From Candidatus Nitrosopelagicus sp. (GTDB taxonomy: Archaea > Thermoproteota > Nitrososphaeria > Nitrososphaerales > Nitrosopumilaceae): 64,000 bases of DNA. This document shows positions 9,223 to 20,308 of the stretch, in pieces. Position 1 is the stretch's first letter. Each line of letters begins with the position of its first letter. The position numbers and the translations under genes are program-made. Under the pieces are notes generated by a model, which was not told the DNA's origin, ran no database searches, and was given only the letters and a program-made list of their open reading frames with translations. The stretch spans positions 1-64,000 of the forward strand of contig JAOMDA010000002.1 of the NCBI GenBank assembly GCA_028345295.1, in the 5' to 3' direction.

Positions 9223-10533
9223 TTATTTTCCTACACCGGTAGCATAGTAGTCAACACTCAAATTTTTGTTAATCAGTAATCTTCTAGTATCTATTACAAT
9301 GGGTTTTTTCATTATTTGAAAGTCTTTGTCTGATAGTTGTTTATATTGCCTCCAAGGTGTCATTATTACCACACATTCACTTTTTTCTAATGATTCATGA
9401 ATAGATTTCGCATACAAGATTTTGTTTTTAAAAATCTCTTTTGTATTTTTGATTGCTAGTGGGTCATGTACTACTATGTGTGCTTTGGCATTTAATAGAA
9501 GTTGAATTAATTTAATGGATACTGATTCGCGTATATCATCACTATCTTCTTTAAACGATAACCCAAGGATTGTAATTTGTTTTTCTCTAATTTTTCCCAG
9601 TATTTTTTTTATCTGGGAAAAAATACTCATTATTTGCTCTTCATTTGTTTTTTTTACCATTTTGAGTAATGCAGGATGATAACCTAGTTGTGTTGAGAAT
9701 GTTATGAAAGCATTGATGTCTTTTGGGAGACATGAACCTCCATATCCTGGACCTGCCTTCAAAAATGGAATACCTATTCTAGGATCCAATCCTATAGTTT
9801 TTGCAACATCATCGATATTTACTCCAGGTAATTGTTGAGAAATATTTGCAAGTTGGTTGATAAAACTAATTTTAGTTGCTAAGAATGAATTATTTGCATA
9901 CTTTATCATTTCAGCTGTTTGGGGATTTGTTGTTATAATTGGTATATTTTTTTTGTGAAAACCCTGATAAAATTTTTTCATAATGTTTATGAATTTTTTT
10001 TCAATACCACCAATTACTATAACATGAGGATTTAACGTATCATTTACCGCACTACCTTCACTGAGAAATTCAGGATTTGTAATTAATCCAAAACCAACTC
10101 CTGATTTCTTTCCTAGTTTTTTCTCTAATGTTTGTTTTATTATTTCACTAGTACCTGGAACAACGGTACTCTTAATCACTATAATTGGTCTGTTTTTTGT
10201 TTTCTTTAGATTTAATGCAATACTTCCAACTACTTTTTTTATATGACTAAGATTACTTTTTCCATCAATTAGTGTAGGTGTTCCAACAGTTACAAAAATT
10301 ATTTTACAATTATTTACGATATACTTACTATCTGTTGTAAGATTTAGTGAATGTTTTAGTGCTTTTTGCAGAAATGTTTTAAGCTTGGGTTCATAGAATG
10401 GCAAAATCCCATTTTTAATTTTATTTATTTTATCTAAATTTGAATCCATTAATGTTGTATTATAACCTCTTGACCCTAAGATTGTAGCAAGGGTTAACCC
10501 AACAAATCCAGCACCAATTATTCCAACATTCAT
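9223..10533 (-). CDS. UDP-glucose / UDP-sugar 6-dehydrogenase
   Basis: 'GIIGAGFVGLTLATILGSRGY', 'NPEFLSEGSAV', 'GPGYGGSCLPKDINAF', 'GLSFKEDSDDIRES'. Confidence 0.95.
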   Translation of the reverse strand: MNVGIIGAGFVGLTLATILGSRGYNTTLMDSNLDKINKIKNGILPFYEPKLKTFLQKALKHSLNLTTDSKYIVNNCKIIFVTVGTPTLIDGKSNLSHIKKVVGSIALNLKKTKNRPIIVIKSTVVPGTSEIIKQTLEKKLGKKSGVGFGLITNPEFLSEGSAVNDTLNPHVIVIGGIEKKFINIMKKFYQGFHKKNIPIITTNPQTAEMIKYANNSFLATKISFINQLANISQQLPGVNIDDVAKTIGLDPRIGIPFLKAGPGYGGSCLPKDINAFITFSTQLGYHPALLKMVKKTNEEQIMSIFSQIKKILGKIREKQITILGLSFKEDSDDIRESVSIKLIQLLLNAKAHIVVHDPLAIKNTKEIFKNKILYAKSIHESLEKSECVVIMTPWRQYKQLSDKDFQIMKKPIVIDTRRLLINKNLSVDYYATGVGK

Positions 10534-11357
10534 ATCTTTTCAATTAGAGAATGTGATTTATTTAAGCTAGCCCAAAATGCATCTGCTGTACCCACATCCC
10601 AAAATTCCTCATCATCAACTCTAATCGCCATAACTTTTCGTTCAGCATCGACTAATTTTTGAATAGCATCAGTAATTTGAATTTCATTATTTTTACCAGG
10701 CAAAATGTTTTCCAAATAATCAAAAATCTTACTATTGAATCCATAGATTGGCATAATTCCTAAATCTGTTTGTGGTGTTTCTGGTTTTTCAATTGCAGAA
10801 CAAACATCAGTAATCTTATTTTCATCTAAAAGTGTAACAATTCCATGACGTTTAGGATCATCAACATGTTTTACAGAGATAACAGCATCAGCCTCAAAAT
10901 TATTAATATGGTCTAATAATTCTTTTATTAGGGATATTTCATTTGGTGCTGTTGATACATCACCCGCTTGTAGAATAAAATTATCTGAGCCAACAAATGA
11001 TTTTGCATATCTTACTGCATCACCAAATCCATTTGGAGAATTTTGTGTAACCCAATCAATATTTGATTGTGTTAGTTTTTCATAAAATGGTGTCATTATG
11101 TCAGATTTTGAATCATTTGGAGTAAAATGACTCTCTATTATTTTTCTATTTTTCCCACCAACAAAACAAAATTCCCTTATTCCTGCATCAAATAGATTTT
11201 CAAAAATCAATTGAACCAATGGTTTTGTTTGCATACCATTTTTTGATTGATAGAATACTGGAGACATTTCTTTTGGTAATTCTTTTGTAAATGGAAGTAA
11301 TCTTGAGCCTAATCCTGCACATGTTATTACTGCCTTCATTTTTTCATCCTCTTTCAC
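10530..11357 (-). CDS. GalU-like UTP--sugar-1-phosphate nucleotidyltransferase
   Basis: 'AVITCAGLGSRLLPFTKELPKEMSPVF', 'KPLVQLIFENLFDAGI', 'FWDVGTADAFW'. Confidence 0.9.
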   Translation of the reverse strand: MKEDEKMKAVITCAGLGSRLLPFTKELPKEMSPVFYQSKNGMQTKPLVQLIFENLFDAGIREFCFVGGKNRKIIESHFTPNDSKSDIMTPFYEKLTQSNIDWVTQNSPNGFGDAVRYAKSFVGSDNFILQAGDVSTAPNEISLIKELLDHINNFEADAVISVKHVDDPKRHGIVTLLDENKITDVCSAIEKPETPQTDLGIMPIYGFNSKIFDYLENILPGKNNEIQITDAIQKLVDAERKVMAIRVDDEEFWDVGTADAFWASLNKSHSLIEKI

Positions 11358-12352
11358 TGAATTTTACTACTAATAATATTCATTTTCTTTAAAGTATCTG
11401 TACTAATTTTTCTAGAAAATTGTATCTTTCTTTGTTTATTACGAAGATATCTAGGATTAGAAAGTACCCACATGATACTTTTTAAAATGATTTTAAAACT
11501 TGGTTTTTCTGCAATTTTTGTTTCATATTCGGTTGGTGTCAGTGTAGTTCTTCCCTTAATTTTGTAATCTAACCAAATTTTTAATTCCCTTAGTCCATAT
11601 TGTATAAAAAATAAAGTTGTATTTCGGATTGCTAATGATGGCTCAAAATTTGTAAGTTTCATTGATAGTTGATTCTTAAATCCATGAAATGCAATTTCAG
11701 GTTTTTTACTTTTTATAGTTTGACTTCCTATGTGATAGACAATAGATTTTGGTGCTAGAACAACCTTATATCCTATCATCCACGTTCTCCATCCTAAATC
11801 TACGTCTTCAAATGAAACATAGAATTTTTCATCAAATCCTTCTAGAATATCAAAAATATTTTTTCGAATTAACATGGATGCCCCACGTGCACTAGAAATT
11901 TTTCTTATATCATTAATTTTTTTGGTTGAATTATACACTACTCCAAGATTATCGATAAAATCACCACTTGAATCAATGCTTTTATCAGGTTTTAATAAAA
12001 GACTTTGACAAATAGCAATTTGTTCATCATTTTCTATTACTGGAATCATTTCAGAAATAAAATTTGAAGTAACGATTGTATCATTATTTAAAAATAATAA
12101 ATACTTACCAGTTGCTATTTTTGCAGCAATATTATTTGGTTCCGCAAAACCTTTGTTTGAATTAAGTTTTAGTAAGATTATTGAAGGGTAATTATTTGTA
12201 ACAAATTCTACAGTATCATCTGTTGAGTTATTATCAACAACAATAACTTCAGTATTTTTATAATCAATTTTAAAAACTGATTCTAGACATTTTTCTAATA
12301 ATGTTTTTCCATTATAATTTACAATAATAATTGATACTTTTGGAAGTTGCAT
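11354..12352 (-). CDS. Glycosyltransferase family 2 (rhamnosyltransferase-like)
   Basis: 'KVSIIIVNYNGKTLLEKCLESVFK...VIVVDNNSTDDTVEF', 'GKYLLFLNNDTIV'. Confidence 0.9.
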   Translation of the reverse strand: MQLPKVSIIIVNYNGKTLLEKCLESVFKIDYKNTEVIVVDNNSTDDTVEFVTNNYPSIILLKLNSNKGFAEPNNIAAKIATGKYLLFLNNDTIVTSNFISEMIPVIENDEQIAICQSLLLKPDKSIDSSGDFIDNLGVVYNSTKKINDIRKISSARGASMLIRKNIFDILEGFDEKFYVSFEDVDLGWRTWMIGYKVVLAPKSIVYHIGSQTIKSKKPEIAFHGFKNQLSMKLTNFEPSLAIRNTTLFFIQYGLRELKIWLDYKIKGRTTLTPTEYETKIAEKPSFKIILKSIMWVLSNPRYLRNKQRKIQFSRKISTDTLKKMNIISSKIQ

Positions 12353-12396
12353 GTATCTTCGGATATTTTTTCACATAAAAACTATATTAAAGATTG

Positions 12397-13272
12397 TTAA
12401 CGGTTTTGACGGATTTTATTCAAATAAAAAGTCAGAATTCTATCTGATACCCATGATGGAGTTGCAGAAATTAATTTCATTCCTAGTTCCATTGTTTTTC
12501 TTTTTGGGGATTTTGTTTTTTGATATAATTGTAATTGATTAAAATATTTTTTTTGAAGTGATTCATCTATTTGTGCTAAAACATTATCTTTTATCTGTGA
12601 AATATAGTCTAATGTTTTTGTTATATTTTTGTGAGACATTTGATTAGAATGAATTCTATAGTTTATCAGTTGTTTTGGAATTAAACGAAATTTGGTTTGA
12701 TGTAACAATGCACAAGATAGAAAAAAATCATAGTCAATAGCAACTAAGTCATCAAGCTCTCTAAATCTACATTTTTCAAGTAATGATGATGGAATTAGTG
12801 TAGTATTGACATTGATTTGTTGACCATCAAGTAATCTGATATTAAAATCAAAATTTGAAAGGCTATTGTAATCTGATTCATGAAATTCCCTTATTGTAAT
12901 TTCATTTTCATCTATTATGTTCCAATTCGAATAGATTATGGTATTTTGATATTTTTTTGCTTCTTTAAGCAGAATTTCTATAGTTTGATTCTGCATTAAA
13001 TCATCAGGTGAAAACCACTTGAACCAATCTCCATTCATTTTATCTATTCCAAGATTTAGTGAAGATGCAAGACCATTATTTTTTTGAGTTAAAATTTTTA
13101 TTTCATTCGAGTATTTCTTTAGAATTTTTAAGGATGAATCAGTAGAACCATCATCTATTGCTATAATCTCAATATTTTTGTATGATTGTGATATTATGGA
13201 ATTTATACATTTTTCTAAATATCTTTCAGAATTATAAACAGGAATTACAATTGATACAAGTTCTGATTTCAT
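12397..13272 (-). CDS. Glycosyltransferase family 2
   Basis: 'LVSIVIPVYNSERYLEKCINSIISQSYKNIEIIAIDDGSTDSS'. Confidence 0.9.
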   Translation of the reverse strand: MKSELVSIVIPVYNSERYLEKCINSIISQSYKNIEIIAIDDGSTDSSLKILKKYSNEIKILTQKNNGLASSLNLGIDKMNGDWFKWFSPDDLMQNQTIEILLKEAKKYQNTIIYSNWNIIDENEITIREFHESDYNSLSNFDFNIRLLDGQQINVNTTLIPSSLLEKCRFRELDDLVAIDYDFFLSCALLHQTKFRLIPKQLINYRIHSNQMSHKNITKTLDYISQIKDNVLAQIDESLQKKYFNQLQLYQKTKSPKRKTMELGMKLISATPSWVSDRILTFYLNKIRQNR

Positions 13273-13295
13273 TATAATTTCATTATACTATGAAA

Positions 13296-14321
13296 TTATA
13301 ATCTTAGTGAATCTATCTTCTCTTTGATATAATTAATTGATCTCATTTGAGATGGATTAATTCCTAATCTTACAGCATAGTATATTGTAGCATAATCTAG
13401 AAGGTAAATTAAGCATACAATCTTGGATAAAATTCCACCATCAACTGAGACAATCTCTTTGTATTTTATCTGATTTTCATCAAAGTACTGACGCAGAATC
13501 TTCCATCTCTCTTTGGTCTTAATGTGATCGTCTGTACCTTTAATCATTATAGGAGACATTTCGGAAGATCTTTCCCATGAGACTATTCCATTATGACCAC
13601 TCTCAATAACATTTTCCACTATAGCATGATTCTTTGCATTTTCTTGTAAAGAATTTTTAAAACGAATAGCTGCTGATTCTAGTCCCCATGGATAGTAAAT
13701 CACAGGAACTCCTGTTATCCAGTTTGCCACATTTAATGAAGAATTGTTTTCGGAAATATTTTTTGAAGAAATTTCATTTTGTAGTTTGTCTAGACTATCT
13801 AAGGATAATAATACGTCATTTTCTTTTATTGGAATGATTGTTCTAATAGTTTTGAGTATAGAGTAGACAAATATGGGAAAAGATGCTCTAGGCGAGTGTA
13901 TTTTAGGAATTTTTCTAAATTCAATATTATTTTCTTTACAAAAAGTCTCTAACATATTACCAGATGAAAATCCAATTGTTTTACAATCAAGATTAGTAGT
14001 TTGTTTTAATATTGATAGTGTTTCATCAGTATTACCAGAAACACTAATACAAACAACAAGACTGTTTTTATCTACGGTCTTAGGTAATGTGTATCCTTTT
14101 ACTACTGATGTATGTATGTCAGTTTTAGATAATATTGATGCAAAAAGATCGCCGATAGCACCAGAACCACCCATTCCAGCAAAAACAACATGATCAATAT
14201 TTTTAAAATCAACCGCTTGGATTTCTGAGGTATATGCATCCCTTGCTAAATCTGCCCATCTGTCATATACAGAATGCATTCCGCCAGGATCATATTTTTT
14301 TAAATTTTCATTCACAGTCAA
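13296..14321 (-). CDS. Bifunctional phosphoglucose/phosphomannose isomerase
   Basis: SIS domain 'VVFAGMGGSGAIGDLFASIL', 'VVCISVSGNTDETLSIL', C-terminal 'ARLGINPSQMRSINYIKEKI'-type ending (sequence 'VRLGINPSQMRSINYIK'). Confidence 0.88.
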   Translation of the reverse strand: MTVNENLKKYDPGGMHSVYDRWADLARDAYTSEIQAVDFKNIDHVVFAGMGGSGAIGDLFASILSKTDIHTSVVKGYTLPKTVDKNSLVVCISVSGNTDETLSILKQTTNLDCKTIGFSSGNMLETFCKENNIEFRKIPKIHSPRASFPIFVYSILKTIRTIIPIKENDVLLSLDSLDKLQNEISSKNISENNSSLNVANWITGVPVIYYPWGLESAAIRFKNSLQENAKNHAIVENVIESGHNGIVSWERSSEMSPIMIKGTDDHIKTKERWKILRQYFDENQIKYKEIVSVDGGILSKIVCLIYLLDYATIYYAVRLGINPSQMRSINYIKEKIDSLRL

Positions 14322-14391
14322 TTACCTATAGTAAAAAACTAATCCATTTAATTTATTCTAAGAAATTATTTTATTAATTCTCTAAAAAATA

Positions 14392-16146
14392 CTACTTAAC
14401 AGTAACTGATTTTGCTAGATTCCTTGGATAATCAGGGTCTGTATTTTTTTCTAATGCTGCATAATATGAAAGTAATTGAATTGGTATAATTTCAATTAGG
14501 GGGTATAATTCCTCATTAATATCTGGAATTTTAATCCAGAAATCATAAACTTCATTATTTTTATTTGAAATACCAATAATCTTGGCACCTCTAGCTTTAA
14601 TCTCATTTGCACTGTTTAACGTATTCTGATAAGTTTCGTCATCTGGATTAATTATAATGACATAAACATTGGAATCCATTAATGCAAGAGGACCATGCTT
14701 TAATTCTCCTGCTGGAATTGCTTCTGCATGAATGTACGTTAATTCTTTTAGCTTTAGTGCAGCCTCTTGTGCAATTGGAAAATGAATTCCACGTCCTAGT
14801 ACATAAATGTCTGTGATTTCCTTAATCTCATTTGCTAATTTTTTAATATTTGAATCATCCTTAAGAACATTTGATATACATTGAGAAACCTTGTCCCAGT
14901 CTAAATTCATGCATTTATTACATATCTTATTTGTAATTTTGTATAGTATTACTAATTGGGATGTGAAACTCTTAGTTGCAGCAACACCAATTTCTGGACC
15001 ACAATTTAGATTAATTACTGAATCTGACTCTTGGGATAATGATGAATTTGGATGATTGATTATCGACAATATCTTTGAATTAGATTTTTTTGCAATTCTT
15101 ACTGCATCCAGAACATCAGCACTTTCTCCACTCTGAGATATTGCAATTAATGTAGAATCTTCTTCTATGCTATCGGGAGAAAATGGAAGTTCGCTTGATA
15201 TTATTGGTTCTATTTTTATTTTGGCAAAATTGGAGAACAAGAATTTTGATATTCTTGCAGCATTATAGCTAGTTCCACTGCCTGTAATGTATAGATTTCT
15301 TGCACTACTAATCCTTTCAGTAATTTCTTCAATTCTTGCATCATCTCCTGCTTGTAAAATTGTCTTTGGTTGTTCTGAAATTTCTTTTAGTGTAAAGTGT
15401 GCATAGTCACCTTTGTAAACATCAGCAAATTCTTTTGAGACTTTTGTAATATTTGGTTTAATTGAATTTCCTTTAAAATCAAATATATCTAAATTGTGGT
15501 CATTAATAATAACAAAATTTTCATTATCTATGTAAATTGCATCATCAGTTTTCTCAATGAATCCTAAAACATCACTTGAAATGTAGTAGCTATTTTTTTC
15601 AACTCCAATAATTAATGGTTCATGAAATCTTACTGCAGCTAATGTTCCATCTTCAAAAATTACAAGAAATGTATAATGACCTTGTAATTTTGAGATAGTT
15701 TTAGTGATTGTTTCTTTAATATTTGACGTTTCATCATAATTCTTTTGAATTAAATTTACTAGTACTTCTGTATCAGTATCACTTTCAAACTTAAAACCAT
15801 CTAATTTTAATTCAGATTTTAATTGTTGGAAGTTTTCAATTATTCCATTATGGACAATTGCAATTTTACCTGAATTACTATAATGTGGATGGGCATTTTT
15901 TTTACTAACTTTACCGTGCGTAGCCCATCTTGTATGACCTATTCCTATAGTACCAGACATTTTATCTAGATTAAGATTATTTTTGACCTCGGAGACTTTA
16001 CCTATATCCTTTTTGACATTTATCATACTATCATTTTTTATTGCGATACCTACACTATCATATCCACGATACTCCATTTTCTCTAATGATCTAACTAAAA
16101 TTGGTGCTGCATTTTTTATTCCTGAATAACCTATTATTGAGCACAT
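14392..16146 (-). CDS. glmS: Glutamine--fructose-6-phosphate aminotransferase (isomerizing)
   Basis: 'MCSIIGYSG' N-terminal nucleophile Cys, 'IGHTRWATHGKVS.KNAHPH', SIS domains, C-terminal 'PDYPRNLAKSVTVK'. Confidence 0.97.
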   Translation of the reverse strand: MCSIIGYSGIKNAAPILVRSLEKMEYRGYDSVGIAIKNDSMINVKKDIGKVSEVKNNLNLDKMSGTIGIGHTRWATHGKVSKKNAHPHYSNSGKIAIVHNGIIENFQQLKSELKLDGFKFESDTDTEVLVNLIQKNYDETSNIKETITKTISKLQGHYTFLVIFEDGTLAAVRFHEPLIIGVEKNSYYISSDVLGFIEKTDDAIYIDNENFVIINDHNLDIFDFKGNSIKPNITKVSKEFADVYKGDYAHFTLKEISEQPKTILQAGDDARIEEITERISSARNLYITGSGTSYNAARISKFLFSNFAKIKIEPIISSELPFSPDSIEEDSTLIAISQSGESADVLDAVRIAKKSNSKILSIINHPNSSLSQESDSVINLNCGPEIGVAATKSFTSQLVILYKITNKICNKCMNLDWDKVSQCISNVLKDDSNIKKLANEIKEITDIYVLGRGIHFPIAQEAALKLKELTYIHAEAIPAGELKHGPLALMDSNVYVIIINPDDETYQNTLNSANEIKARGAKIIGISNKNNEVYDFWIKIPDINEELYPLIEIIPIQLLSYYAALEKNTDPDYPRNLAKSVTVK

Positions 16147-16242
16147 TAACCAATCTAAAATCGATATACATACAAACTTTTACAATCTTTTGCACTCAAA
16201 TTAATCTAAAAGTCTTAAAACAAAGAGATTTTCTAAATCGTA

Positions 16243-17472
16243 ATGGAAAAGAGTCAAAATAAAAAATTTAGTAAAATTTCTTGGCTAGTTTTTATTTTCA
16301 CAATTTCAATAGTTATGATAAGCTTAGTTCCAGCCATTTTTCCAGCATTATTTTCAAATACATTTTTTAATTCTGAATTAGATACGTTTGAAGTTCCTTC
16401 AAATTATGGCATAGACTCATTTGAAATTGGTGGATTAGCACCACCACTAATCATATCTAACATTGTAATCTTGACATTTTTTTTCTTTTTTAAGAAAAAA
16501 GGTTTTCAGAAAAAGTTAGATCGAGTAGTAAAATATCAGATATCACAAAGAATTGCAATTATTACAATTATTATAATTCTTGCAGGATATGTATCAGTAT
16601 CCTATTCTGAAATAGGTATTGGATTACCTATTGGTCAAAATGATGAACTATATGGTGATTGGGATAGATTAAAGCACAAACTAGCAAATATGGAAAATAT
16701 TTGGCCACAACAAATTACTGCCGAACCACATTTTAAACACACATTACTAAAAATCTCTGGAATTATTTTTGGTAATTATTTTGTTATTCCATTCTTATCA
16801 AGTATTGGATTATTAATTGTAACATATCTATTTACAAGTAAAATTACAGACAGTAGACTGGCTGGACTATTAGCTTTGTTATTAGTTTTACAAAGTAACT
16901 TATTCTTGTCATTTGACACTTCAGCAGCTTTTTCATCATTCTGGATTCTATTTTATTTACTATCATTGTATTTATTAATCAAAATATTTCCACTATCGCC
17001 AGTATTTTATGTACTTTCAATTTTTTCAAAAACTTTGACTGCATTATTTGCACCAATGTCGATCTTTTTTATTCTTAATTCAGATATTCCAAAACAAAGA
17101 AAAATAATTATTGCATTAATATTTTTAATAATTATTCTTATAGGAATAGCTCTTTTATCATTTCAAACTGATGTTGGATTAGATTGGAATCCAAATGAGT
17201 TTTGGTTAGGATTTACAGCGTTTGCCTTTTCAATGAGGCTTGATAGTGTATTTGTGGTATTTTTAATACCACTTACAGTTGGATTATTCATAGTATCAAA
17301 GAATAATAGATATGCAAACAGCATTTTAATTCTTTTAGTAGGTACTCTGTTAAGTGCACCATTTGTTACAGGTATAACAGATATGACAAATCAGCCATAC
17401 AGATTTTTACCATTAATAGTATTCTTCTCAGTTGGCGTTGGAATGATAGTTACAAATAGAAAAACTACGTAA
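16243..17472 (+). CDS. Multi-pass membrane protein (possible GT-C-like)
   Basis: 409 aa, many hydrophobic segments; no catalytic motif recognised with certainty. Confidence 0.7.
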   Translation: MEKSQNKKFSKISWLVFIFTISIVMISLVPAIFPALFSNTFFNSELDTFEVPSNYGIDSFEIGGLAPPLIISNIVILTFFFFFKKKGFQKKLDRVVKYQISQRIAIITIIIILAGYVSVSYSEIGIGLPIGQNDELYGDWDRLKHKLANMENIWPQQITAEPHFKHTLLKISGIIFGNYFVIPFLSSIGLLIVTYLFTSKITDSRLAGLLALLLVLQSNLFLSFDTSAAFSSFWILFYLLSLYLLIKIFPLSPVFYVLSIFSKTLTALFAPMSIFFILNSDIPKQRKIIIALIFLIIILIGIALLSFQTDVGLDWNPNEFWLGFTAFAFSMRLDSVFVVFLIPLTVGLFIVSKNNRYANSILILLVGTLLSAPFVTGITDMTNQPYRFLPLIVFFSVGVGMIVTNRKTT

Positions 17473-17962
17473 TTTTAACAAAATTCCAATAAGTGATAAC
17501 AGTATCACCAGGAAATGCCATGTAACCATCATGGGTAAATCTAAGAGTGATGATCTCTTTTCCATCTTTATCTAAAAAATTAGAAACTAATTTAGAATCA
17601 GTAGACAGAGAAATTGTTTCAACTTGAGATATTTGTTGTCTTGTAATTACTTCTATTGTATTTGCATTAACTTGATAGATTGGATCATTTCCTTGAGAAC
17701 TTTCATAGTTAATTAATTCAATTATAGAGTCCTTGTCAATATCTTGCATATCATCAGATTCAATATATGCTAAAAGATTACCATCAGAATCTCTATGTAT
17801 TATTTGAACAAATGCATAAAATGAAAGAACATCTTTTTGTGAAATCTCTGTAACTGATTTACTAATGGGTGACATTTTAACATCTTCCTGAGCTGTGATT
17901 GTAGACATTATAGGAATTATTATTAGTAAAACCAATACTGGAAAAATAATCTTCGTATTCAT
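17465..17962 (-). CDS. Hypothetical secreted protein
   Basis: 165 aa with N-terminal signal-peptide-like segment 'KIIFPVLVLLIIIPIMSTITAQE'; tail overlaps the convergent ORF by 8 nt. Confidence 0.7.
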   Translation of the reverse strand: MNTKIIFPVLVLLIIIPIMSTITAQEDVKMSPISKSVTEISQKDVLSFYAFVQIIHRDSDGNLLAYIESDDMQDIDKDSIIELINYESSQGNDPIYQVNANTIEVITRQQISQVETISLSTDSKLVSNFLDKDGKEIITLRFTHDGYMAFPGDTVITYWNFVKIT

Positions 17963-18111
17963 TGGTTATAATTTGTTAGTTAATATATTAAATACATATA
18001 CAAGAAAAGGTTCATGAACTTATCAATTCCTGGAATTTCACTATAGAGATTCTTTGATGAAAGAACAACATTTTATTGCAATTTTTAAACTAAGTATCGC
18101 ATAGTGATTAT

Positions 18112-19122
18112 ATGGTTAATCTTGGTTCAGATGAAATTATCAAATATCCTTTCTTAGATGAGGCTGGAAAATATCTTAGTGATAAGGGATTCTCATTAGA
18201 AGATTTTGCATTAAATTCCGATCTAAAAAAAATTGTAGAAAATGCATTTGAGCGTATTACTATTTCTCTAGATGGCCATATCTACAAATCAGATCTTACA
18301 TCAAACACTGCATCAACTACAACTGAAACTTTCTCATTTCTAATTGCAGTAATACTTTTGAAACTTGCTGGAATGAATACGTTAACTCGAAGATTTTCTC
18401 TTGCAGAAGCGAGACGTGCTGAAAAATTTCTAGAAAAAGACCTGAAAAATCAACATGATGATAAAAGTAGAAAGATTTCATTAGAAATCCTACAAGAATT
18501 ATTCTCTGTAACTATTCAAAAAGAAGATGAATACTTTACAATTCCTATAGTTGATTATCTAAAACATTCTATTAACTTTCATGAGAGAGAATGGAAACTA
18601 ATTAATAGAAAAATTACTAATGGTAAGGTTCAACTTACTTCACACGAAACTGTTAGATTAGTACGAAAAGAACTAGATAGATATATTTTCTCAAAAATTA
18701 ATTCATCATCATCACCTGAAATGATTCAAGGGTTTGAGCCATATGTTACAAAACTTAAGTTACTTGCAAAAAAATTCGAGGTAAAAACTGTTGAATCAAC
18801 CGAGTACCCACCATGCATAAAACATGCAATAGAAGTTCTTGAAAAAGGTGAGAATCTTTCTCACTCTGGAAGATTTCTTCTTGCAACATTTCTATTGAAT
18901 AAAGGACAAACTGTAGAACAAATTGCACCACTATTCAAAAATGCACCTGACTATAATGCCAAAGTTACATTTTATCAATTGAATCAATTATCTGGAACAT
19001 CTGGAACAGTACAGTACAAGTGTCCCTCATGTGAAAAAGTTAAAAGTCAAAATCTTTGTTTTCCCATTCCAGAATGTGATCCAATAATCAATCCTATACA
19101 ATTTGGGAGAAAGCGAGTATGA
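18112..19122 (+). CDS. priL: DNA primase large subunit PriL (Fe-S)
   Basis: C-terminal 'YPPCIKHAIEVLEKGENLSHSGRFLLATFLLNKG...KCPSCEKVKSQNLC' Fe-S domain; directly followed by PriS. Confidence 0.9.
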   Translation: MVNLGSDEIIKYPFLDEAGKYLSDKGFSLEDFALNSDLKKIVENAFERITISLDGHIYKSDLTSNTASTTTETFSFLIAVILLKLAGMNTLTRRFSLAEARRAEKFLEKDLKNQHDDKSRKISLEILQELFSVTIQKEDEYFTIPIVDYLKHSINFHEREWKLINRKITNGKVQLTSHETVRLVRKELDRYIFSKINSSSSPEMIQGFEPYVTKLKLLAKKFEVKTVESTEYPPCIKHAIEVLEKGENLSHSGRFLLATFLLNKGQTVEQIAPLFKNAPDYNAKVTFYQLNQLSGTSGTVQYKCPSCEKVKSQNLCFPIPECDPIINPIQFGRKRV

Positions 19123-20240
19123 ATGAAAAAGATGTTATGTTACTAGAAGATACATTCAAAAAATTTTACTTTGAACATTTTGATCTATTACACGTACCAG
19201 AAAGTCCTAAACTACGTGAATTTGGATTTCAAAAATTCAATGGAGGAATGAATCGTCATATTACACTGAAATCCGATAAGGAACTTCATCTATTATTAAT
19301 GCAAAACAAGCCATCTGATGTTTACTGCTCAAATGCTTGTTATAGATTCCCTAACTTACCTATGACAGAAAAGGATTGGCTTAATGCAGATCTAATTTTT
19401 GATATTGATGCAAAGGACCTAAGAAAGACACATTCTGTTAATAATAGTGTGATAAAATGTTCAGACTGTAATCAAATTTCTAGTCTAAGTGACTCTTGTC
19501 ATAACTGTGAATCAACAAAACTTGCAGTAATTACATTGACATGTTCTGATTGTATTAAATCAACAAAAGACGAAGTAAAGAAATTAAATCAAATTCTAAC
19601 GGATGATTTAGGAATTAACCCACAAAGTATTGAGATCTTTTTTTCAGGAAATGAGGGATTTCATATCTATGTACCAAAATCAGAATATCAAGAAATTGGA
19701 TCAAAAGAACGAGCTGAGATATCTGATTATATTATGTTTCGTGGGGCAATACCTGAAACATTTGGTTTTAAAAAATTTAATTCGAATAAATCATCTCTCC
19801 CAAAATTTGAAGATGATGGATGGAATGGAAAACTTGCAAAACAATTGTATGGAACAAAATCAAATCGTTCAAAAAGCATACAAAAAATTATCTCTGGCGG
19901 GTATAGTCTATTCCAGAAAAGATTAGAACAATTTAGAGATACAATTGGAATTAAGATTGATCCAAATGTTACTAATGATATTCATAGAATTTTTAGATTG
20001 CCTGGATCTATAAACAGTAAGAGTGGTCTTACAAAAATTTTTGTTGAAAATTTGGAAAAATTTGATCCATATGTTGATGCATGCTTTATAGATGATGAAG
20101 AAACCAACGTTAAGGCAAATTGTCCTATAAAATTTTCCCTAAAAAATAAAAAATTTGGCCCTTACAAGAATGAGATCGTTTCATTACCAAAATTTGCTGC
20201 GATCTATATGATTTGTAAGGGAATTGCGTCTACAACGTAA
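19119..20240 (+). CDS. priS: DNA primase catalytic (small) subunit PriS
   Basis: 'DLIFDIDAKDL' catalytic acidic motif, 'FFSGNEGFHIYV', 'RIFRLPGSINSKSGL'. Confidence 0.92.
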   Translation: MNEKDVMLLEDTFKKFYFEHFDLLHVPESPKLREFGFQKFNGGMNRHITLKSDKELHLLLMQNKPSDVYCSNACYRFPNLPMTEKDWLNADLIFDIDAKDLRKTHSVNNSVIKCSDCNQISSLSDSCHNCESTKLAVITLTCSDCIKSTKDEVKKLNQILTDDLGINPQSIEIFFSGNEGFHIYVPKSEYQEIGSKERAEISDYIMFRGAIPETFGFKKFNSNKSSLPKFEDDGWNGKLAKQLYGTKSNRSKSIQKIISGGYSLFQKRLEQFRDTIGIKIDPNVTNDIHRIFRLPGSINSKSGLTKIFVENLEKFDPYVDACFIDDEETNVKANCPIKFSLKNKKFGPYKNEIVSLPKFAAIYMICKGIASTT

Positions 20241-20308
20241 TTTTTCTACTAAAATCGTGTTTTTTACTGATAAGGTATTAATTGATGAAAAAGAGATCGA
20301 GATAAGTT

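Noticed and set aside
18003-18111. Possible sRNA (TTTGATGA motif) upstream of priL
   Set aside because: A single C-like box with no matching D/D'/C' arrangement or closing stem.
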